In this document: in pieces, positions 6,540 through 10,494 of the stretch | Layout: every line of letters begins with the position of its first letter | How positions within the stretch are numbered: position 1 is the stretch's first letter | Assembly: GCA_938005655.1 (NCBI GenBank) | Contig: CALLNA010000276.1 | Location: 1-10,494, forward strand | DNA from: an uncultured Novosphingobium sp. | GTDB taxonomy: Bacteria > Pseudomonadota > Alphaproteobacteria > Sphingomonadales > Sphingomonadaceae | Direction: 5' to 3' | DNA length: 10,494 nt | Position numbers and translations under genes: made by a program | The notes under the pieces: generated by a model | What the model was told of the DNA's origin: nothing | Database searches by the model: none | The model's input: only the letters and a program-made list of their open reading frames with translations

Positions 6540-7250
6540 ATGGCGAGCTTCGTCCTGGTCCACGGCGGCGGGCACGGCGGCTGGTGCTACCGCCCGCTGG
6601 CCGCGCTGCTGCGCGCGGGCGGGCACGAGGTCCATGCGCCGACGCTGACCGGCCTGGCCGACCGCGCCCACCTGCTGAGCCCGGACCTCGGCCTCGAGAC
6701 CCACGTGCAGGACGTCGCCCGCCTGATCGAATACGAGGACCTGCGCGACGTCGTGCTCGTCGGCCACAGCTACGGCGGCATGGTCGTGACCGGGGCGGCC
6801 GACCGCGCGGCGGGGCGCGTGGGCCAGCTCGTCTATCTCGACGCGGCGATTCCCCTCGACGGCGAGGCGCTGGTCGACGTCTCGCCGGGCCTGCTCGCGC
6901 TGGCCGGCACGACGCGGACGGTCGACGGGGTCGAGCTGGGCCTGTGGCCCGACGCGGCGGCCTGCGCGATCTACGGCCTCGCCGGCTCGCGGTACGAGGC
7001 CTGGGCGCTGGAGCGGCTCACCCCGCACCCGTGGAAGACCGTGCTGGACCCGCTGGCCCTGGCCGATCCCGCCGCCGTGGCCGCCCTGCCGCGCACCGTC
7101 ATCAACTGCCCGGCCTCGCTCGCCGCCCGGCCCGCGGCGATCCGTGCGCGTTGGACCACGGCGGACCGCGTCCGGTCGATCGACGCCGGCCACGACCTGA
7201 TGCTCACCGCGCCGGAGGCGGTGGCGGACATGCTGCTGGCCCTGGCGTGA
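6540..7250 (+). CDS. Alpha/beta hydrolase of the methylesterase/hydroxynitrile-lyase-like type
   Basis: The 236-residue product is an alpha/beta hydrolase. Seen: N-terminal oxyanion-hole strand FVLVHGGGHGGWCY (4-17), nucleophile elbow GHSYGG (75-80, Ser77), and the C-terminal histidine in DAGHDLMLT (215-223, His218). The layout matches the small esterase family that includes plant methylesterases and hydroxynitrile lyases, and many bacterial proteins. The catalytic acid is odd: where relatives have an Asp after the sixth strand (CTKDK-like), this protein reads NCPASLA (189-195), so Ser193 occupies the expected Asp position. It may be inactive, use another acid, or have a non-hydrolytic role. 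It starts 14 bases after the SDR stop with only a weak ribosome site, so it is probably coupled to it. LuxD in lux operons is also an alpha/beta hydrolase that frees the acid for LuxE; a comparable role here is a guess. Confidence 0.85.
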   Translation: MASFVLVHGGGHGGWCYRPLAALLRAGGHEVHAPTLTGLADRAHLLSPDLGLETHVQDVARLIEYEDLRDVVLVGHSYGGMVVTGAADRAAGRVGQLVYLDAAIPLDGEALVDVSPGLLALAGTTRTVDGVELGLWPDAAACAIYGLAGSRYEAWALERLTPHPWKTVLDPLALADPAAVAALPRTVINCPASLAARPAAIRARWTTADRVRSIDAGHDLMLTAPEAVADMLLALA

Positions 7251-7273
7251 TCCGTCAGGGATGACGAAATGGC

Positions 7274-7302
7274 TTGACAAATTTTACCGTATCGGTTATT
7301 AA
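7274..7302 (+). promoter_or_regulatory. Near-consensus sigma70-type promoter before the TIM-barrel/MFS pair
   Basis: TTGACA (7274-7279) and TATTAA (7297-7302) are separated by exactly 17 bases, close to the housekeeping promoter consensus. It lies in an AT-rich patch (about 7275-7303) that stands out from the GC-rich surroundings, 24 bases after the hydrolase stop. The predicted transcript would begin near 7309 and leave a leader of nearly 90 bases before the GTG at 7397. This separates the TIM-barrel/MFS pair from the upstream luxE-luxC run as a distinct transcription unit. Confidence 0.7.
7286..7296. promoter_or_regulatory. Palindrome in the promoter spacer, candidate repressor operator
   Basis: ACCG (7286-7289), TAT, CGGT (7293-7296) is a perfect inverted repeat lying wholly between the -35 and -10 boxes. 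A protein bound here would block RNA polymerase, as many TetR-, LacI- or MarR-type repressors do. Symmetry does not extend beyond 11 bases, so a chance palindrome is possible. The repressor gene is not in the window unless the LysR protein acts here. Confidence 0.4.
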
Positions 7303-7396
7303 TCCCACTCTTCCTTGGCCGGATTCGTTGCGGGCTTGTCTTCGCCGAACCGGCGCGGCTATGATTGGCCAGACCAGTTTCTTGGGGTAGGATTCC

Positions 7397-8281
7397 GTGG
7401 GCATTTCTCTCGTCGACCGCCGGGCGGTCCTCAGCGGCGGCGCGGCCGCCCTGCTCGCCGGGGCGGCGCCCGCCGTGGCGCGCAAGGCAGGGCCGCGCTT
7501 CGGCCTGGCCGACATCACCGTGATGAAGGAGCTGCTGCGCGACTATCCCGGCACGCTGCGGCAGGCCGCCGCGCTGGGCTATCGCGTCATGGGCTTCCGC
7601 CTCGCCGGCTACGGCGGCCCGGTGCCGGGCGAGCCCGCCCCGACGGAGAAGGCGGCGATGGTCCGCGACGCCGGGCTGGAGGTCGGCGTGGTCCGCCTCG
7701 GCGTGCGCAGCCGCGACTACGACCGCGAGCTGGACCTCGCCGCCGCGACCGGGACGCGGATCGTCGCGCTCTCCACCGCCGCGCCGTTCATCTCCGGCCC
7801 GGCGCTGTTCTCGACCACGCGTGCGGCCTTCGAGGCCTGGCTGCCCCAGCTCGCCGCGATCGGCGAGAAGGCCAGCGCGCGCGGCCTGACCCTGGCCTAT
7901 CACAACCACTGGTACGACCTTCTGCCGCTCGACGGCGAGCGCCCGCTCGACCTCATGGCCCGGCAGATCCCGCCCGAAATCCTCTCCTTCGAGATCGACC
8001 TCGCCTGGACCTGGTACGCGGGCGTGGCCCCGCTCGACCTGCTGCGCCAGCTCGGCCCGCGCGTGGTCTCGATGCACTGGAAGGACGTCGACCGGACGCG
8101 CGGCAAGGGCGTGACCGACCACGCCGTCGCCCCCGGCCTCGGCGAGATGGGCTATCCCGCGCTGCTGCCCCAGGTCGTCCGCGCGACCCGCGCCCTGGGC
8201 TATGTCGAGGTCGACAGCCCCGACGACGGCATAGCCGCCGCGCGGCAGGGCGCCGCGCTGATCCGCCGGGTGCTCAAGTGA
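7397..8281 (+). CDS. Tat-exported xylose-isomerase-like TIM-barrel protein (sugar phosphate isomerase/epimerase family)
   Basis: The 294-residue product begins with a twin-arginine signal: DRRAVLSGG (7-15), an Ala/Gly-rich hydrophobic stretch, and an A-V-A site near residue 28. Export of a folded, possibly metal-bound protein to the periplasm follows. The mature part fits the xylose-isomerase-like TIM-barrel superfamily: AYHNHWYDL (167-175), SFEIDLAWTW (197-206), MHWKDVD (226-232) and YVEVDSPDDG (269-278). By family analogy D201, H227 and E271 are candidate metal ligands. Relatives isomerise or epimerise sugars or act on keto-inositols; the substrate is unknown. The start is GTG 7397 with AGGA at 7389-7392; an in-frame ATG would remove the signal peptide. 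It is first in a two-gene unit behind the promoter at 7274-7302, and its stop overlaps the MFS start by one base (TGATG). Confidence 0.85.
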   Translation: MGISLVDRRAVLSGGAAALLAGAAPAVARKAGPRFGLADITVMKELLRDYPGTLRQAAALGYRVMGFRLAGYGGPVPGEPAPTEKAAMVRDAGLEVGVVRLGVRSRDYDRELDLAAATGTRIVALSTAAPFISGPALFSTTRAAFEAWLPQLAAIGEKASARGLTLAYHNHWYDLLPLDGERPLDLMARQIPPEILSFEIDLAWTWYAGVAPLDLLRQLGPRVVSMHWKDVDRTRGKGVTDHAVAPGLGEMGYPALLPQVVRATRALGYVEVDSPDDGIAAARQGAALIRRVLK

Positions 8282-9540
8282 TGCGGCCGATCCGGCACCT
8301 GCGCTGGTGGATCATCGGCCTCGTCACCCTGGGGACGGTGCTCAACTACCTCGCCCGCTCGACCCTGTCGGTCGCCGCGCCGACGCTCAAGGCCGAGTTC
8401 GCGATGACGACCGAGGAATATTCTTGGATCCTCTTGGCCTTCCAAGGTGCGTATACTGTCATGCAGACTGTAGCCGGTGCCATCCTTGATGCTCTGGGGA
8501 CGAGGCTCGGGTTCTTTCTGTTCGCGCTGGGCTGGGCCTTGTCGAACATGGCTCATGCTTTCGCCACTGGTTGGGCAAGCCTTGCTGTTTTCCGCGGTCT
8601 GCTTGGCGCTACCGAGGCTGCGGCTATTCCTGCAGGTGCCAAGACCGTTGCCGAATGGTTTCCGCCAAGGGAGCGGCCATTGGCGACGGGCATATTTCAG
8701 ATAGGCACGAGTTTCGGCGCAATGATCGCTCCTCCGCTGGTCTTGTTTTGCATCACGTATTGGGGCTGGCAATCGTCATTCCTCGTCACGGGCGGCTTCA
8801 GCGTTGTTTGGGCCGGCCTATGGTGGTTCGGCTACAAAGGACGAGATACGCATCCTCGCCTTTCGCCCCGAGAGCGTCAGCATATTGAAGCGGGCTTGTG
8901 TGAAAACACCGACGTTGGAACTCGGCCAGCCACGAAACTTGAAGTTCTGAAATCTCGCAGCTTTTGGGCCATCGCGATCCCGCGCTTCTTTGCCGAGCCA
9001 GCCTGGCAAACCTTCAATTTCTTCATTCCGCTTTACCTCGTCAGCGCTTGGAATCTCGACCTCAAATCGGTTGCGCTGTGGGCATGGCTCCCATTCCTGG
9101 CAGCGGATGTCGGTTCGCTTGCCGCCGGGCTTTTGCCCCCCGTATTGATGCGGCGCGGCACCTCGCTGATTACATCCCGTAAAATTACGATGTCGGTCGG
9201 CGCGCTGTGCATGATCGGCCCAGCCTGCATCGGCCTCGCCGCTTCACCCGGGATCGCAATCACACTATTCTGCGTCGGCGGCTTTGCGCACCAGATGCTC
9301 AACGGCGCACTTATCACTTTGTGTTCCGACGTATTCGAAAGCCGCACAGTCGCCACGGCAAGCGGCATGGCCGGCTCGGCAGCGTGGATCGGCGGGATGT
9401 TGTTCACTTACACGATCGGCAAGAGTGCAGACGTGTTCGGCTACGATCCATTGTTTGTAGCCCTTGCGGCCTTCGACCTGATCGGCGCGGTGGTGCTGTG
9501 GACCGTGCTCAAGACGAATCCGAAGACAAAGACGAACTGA
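8281..9540 (+). CDS. MFS transporter, ACS (anion:cation symporter)-like
   Basis: The 419-residue product is a membrane transporter of the major facilitator superfamily with about 12 hydrophobic segments and a central loop near residues 187-225. The first helix (about 9-34) and the loop 2-3 signature (GAILDALGTRLG, 66-77) fit the ACS family, which carries hexuronates, glucarate, phthalate-like acids and other organic anions. The family's common NYLDR reads NYLAR here (22-26), losing the Asp. It is translationally coupled to the TIM-barrel gene (TGATG), so it probably imports that protein's product. Codon use is split: codons 1-45 all end in G/C, then from codon 46 (8416) about 40% of codons end in A/T (46 of 115 counted), and G/C-ending codons resume after codon 395 (9463-9465). 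This suggests a mosaic gene. Substrate not determinable; a sugar acid is plausible given the neighbouring KDG kinase. Confidence 0.88.
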   Translation: MRPIRHLRWWIIGLVTLGTVLNYLARSTLSVAAPTLKAEFAMTTEEYSWILLAFQGAYTVMQTVAGAILDALGTRLGFFLFALGWALSNMAHAFATGWASLAVFRGLLGATEAAAIPAGAKTVAEWFPPRERPLATGIFQIGTSFGAMIAPPLVLFCITYWGWQSSFLVTGGFSVVWAGLWWFGYKGRDTHPRLSPRERQHIEAGLCENTDVGTRPATKLEVLKSRSFWAIAIPRFFAEPAWQTFNFFIPLYLVSAWNLDLKSVALWAWLPFLAADVGSLAAGLLPPVLMRRGTSLITSRKITMSVGALCMIGPACIGLAASPGIAITLFCVGGFAHQMLNGALITLCSDVFESRTVATASGMAGSAAWIGGMLFTYTIGKSADVFGYDPLFVALAAFDLIGAVVLWTVLKTNPKTKTN

Positions 9541-9565
9541 CCGTACAGCCCGGCGACCGGACGAT

Positions 9566-9602
9566 CTCCCTGCGCTTCCCGCAAAAGCCCCTGCGGCAGG
9601 AG
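9566..9602. terminator. Possible hairpin between convergent MFS and kinase genes
   Basis: CTCCCTG (9566-9572) pairs with CAGGAG (9597-9602) with one bulge, and inside it CCGCA (9579-9583) pairs perfectly with TGCGG (9592-9596) around an 8-base loop. It lies after the MFS stop and abuts the kinase stop on the other strand, where a two-way terminator would be expected. There is no T-run on either side, so it is not a classical intrinsic terminator. Confidence 0.3.
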
Positions 9603-9603
9603 C

Positions 9604-10494
9604 TCAACCCTCGCGCGGGGGAATCGCGCCGGGGCGCAGGATCGTCCAGCCGGCCAGAGCATGGCCGGCGGCGGCGGCGGCCTCCGCCGGCTCGACCCCG
9701 CGCAGCCGCGCGTCGAGATAGCCGGCGTTGAAGGCGTCGCCCGCGCCGCTGGTGTCGACCGGCTCCAGCACCCGCTCGGGCGCGATCACCCGGCCGTCGG
9801 GCAGGCGGCAACCGGCAGCGCCGAGCTTGACCACGGTCTCCGCGCAGCCGAGGCCCCGCCAGTGCACCGCCACCGCGTCGGCGTCCGGCGCGCCGCTCAG
9901 GGCCATTTCGTCGTCGAGCGTGGGCAGGCCGATGTCGGCCGCCCGGATCGCCCCGTCGTGCACCCCGCGCGCCGTTGCCACGCTCTCCCACAGCTTCGGC
10001 CGGTAGTTGCCGTCGAAGGCGACCTGGCCGCCCTCGCCGTGGACCATGTCGGCCAGGGTCAGCAGGCCGATGCGGCCGTTGTCGGGCAGGATCGCGGCGC
10101 TGATCAGCGAGTAGTAGAACAGGTCGCAGCCCGCGATCGCCCGCTGCCGCACCTCGCTGTCGGCGAGGTCGAACAGCTCGCGCGCCGCGCTGCCCTCGCG
10201 CCAGTAGGTGAAGCTGCGCTCTCCGGCGGCGTCGGTGGTGATGCCGTAGAGCCCGGCCGTCCGCGTCGGGTGGCGCAGGACCAGTGAGGTGTCGAGGCCC
10301 TCGGCCCGCCAGTCCTCCAGCAGGCGCTCGCTGAAATCGTCCTCGCCCAGGGCCGTGAAATAGGCGACGTCGTGGCCCAGCCGGGCAAGGTGGATCGCCG
10401 TGTTCAGCGTGTCGCCGCCGTAGCCCAGCTTCCAGTCCGCCCCCCGGCGAACCAGCTCCAGCATCCCCTCGCCGCAGCAGACGACACGCGCCAC
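9604..10494 (-). CDS. kdgK: PfkB-family sugar kinase, probable 2-keto-3-deoxygluconate kinase
   Basis: The 296-residue reading matches 2-keto-3-deoxygluconate (KDG) kinase, which phosphorylates KDG with ATP to KDPG, the Entner-Doudoroff aldolase substrate. It follows the E. coli KdgK pattern from end to end: CCGEGMLELVRRGAD (6-20), GGDTLNTA (26-33), YFTALGEDDFS (45-55), FDGNYRPKLW (160-169), LTLDDE-like PTLDDE (191-196), and the PfkB signature DTSGAGDAFNAGYL (247-260), with D253 as catalytic base. The first readable codon is GTG at the extreme right edge (10494-10492). Comparison with KdgK suggests this is at or within a few codons of the true start, but a few residues could lie outside. It converges with the MFS gene, leaving a 63-base gap. 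It supports metabolism of uronates, aldonates or polysaccharide-derived keto acids. Other PfkB sugar kinases are a less likely alternative. Confidence 0.85.
   Translation of the reverse strand: MARVVCCGEGMLELVRRGADWKLGYGGDTLNTAIHLARLGHDVAYFTALGEDDFSERLLEDWRAEGLDTSLVLRHPTRTAGLYGITTDAAGERSFTYWREGSAARELFDLADSEVRQRAIAGCDLFYYSLISAAILPDNGRIGLLTLADMVHGEGGQVAFDGNYRPKLWESVATARGVHDGAIRAADIGLPTLDDEMALSGAPDADAVAVHWRGLGCAETVVKLGAAGCRLPDGRVIAPERVLEPVDTSGAGDAFNAGYLDARLRGVEPAEAAAAAGHALAGWTILRPGAIPPREG

Noticed and set aside
7315..8280. In-frame upstream extension of the MFS gene covering the whole TIM-barrel gene
   Set aside because: The extension is an Arg/Pro-rich shadow frame; MFS homology begins at the ATG 8281, and the TIM-barrel frame has conserved motifs and a Tat signal.

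Overview
The window is GC-rich DNA (by eye about 70% G+C, with nearly every codon of most genes ending in G or C). It looks like chromosomal accessory sequence of an alphaproteobacterium, most likely a sphingomonad (Sphingomonas, Sphingobium or Novosphingobium type). That guess rests on base composition, the style of the RHS protein, and the mix of an Entner-Doudoroff-type sugar kinase, an ACS-type MFS transporter and single-copy catabolic genes. No rRNA, tRNA, CRISPR array or insertion sequence was seen.

Layout. (1) Positions 1-1707, minus strand: the N-terminal 569 codons of an RHS/YD-repeat protein whose C-terminal end lies off the left edge. (2) 1708-1933: a divergent control region with two perfect inverted repeats, one at each translation start. 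(3) 1934-7250, plus strand: five closely spaced genes: a LuxE-family acyl-protein synthetase, a LuxC-family acyl-CoA reductase, a LysR regulator, a short-chain dehydrogenase/reductase and an alpha/beta hydrolase. (4) 7251-7396: a near-consensus sigma70-type promoter with a small palindrome in its spacer. (5) 7397-9540: a Tat-exported xylose-isomerase-like TIM-barrel protein, overlapping an MFS transporter gene by one base. (6) 9604-10494, minus strand: a PfkB-family kinase that looks like 2-keto-3-deoxygluconate kinase, convergent with the transporter.

How it may work together. LuxE and LuxC are the two reductase parts that make the aldehyde for luciferase in luminous bacteria. Here they sit without luxA or luxB. 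A hydrolase in the same run could play the acid-releasing part of LuxD, and an SDR could handle the aldehyde or alcohol. I infer an ATP- and NAD(P)H-dependent carboxylic acid reduction module with its own LysR regulator, of unknown substrate. The second block (periplasmic sugar epimerase/isomerase-like protein, ACS-type MFS transporter, KDG kinase) suggests uptake and breakdown of a sugar acid or related compound. Whether the two blocks serve one pathway cannot be told from the sequence.

The most notable signals are the luciferase-free LuxE-LuxC operon, a 10-bp perfect hairpin with the luxE-like start codon in its stem and its ribosome binding site in the loop, and a sharp internal drop in codon GC inside the MFS gene that suggests a recombined mosaic gene.
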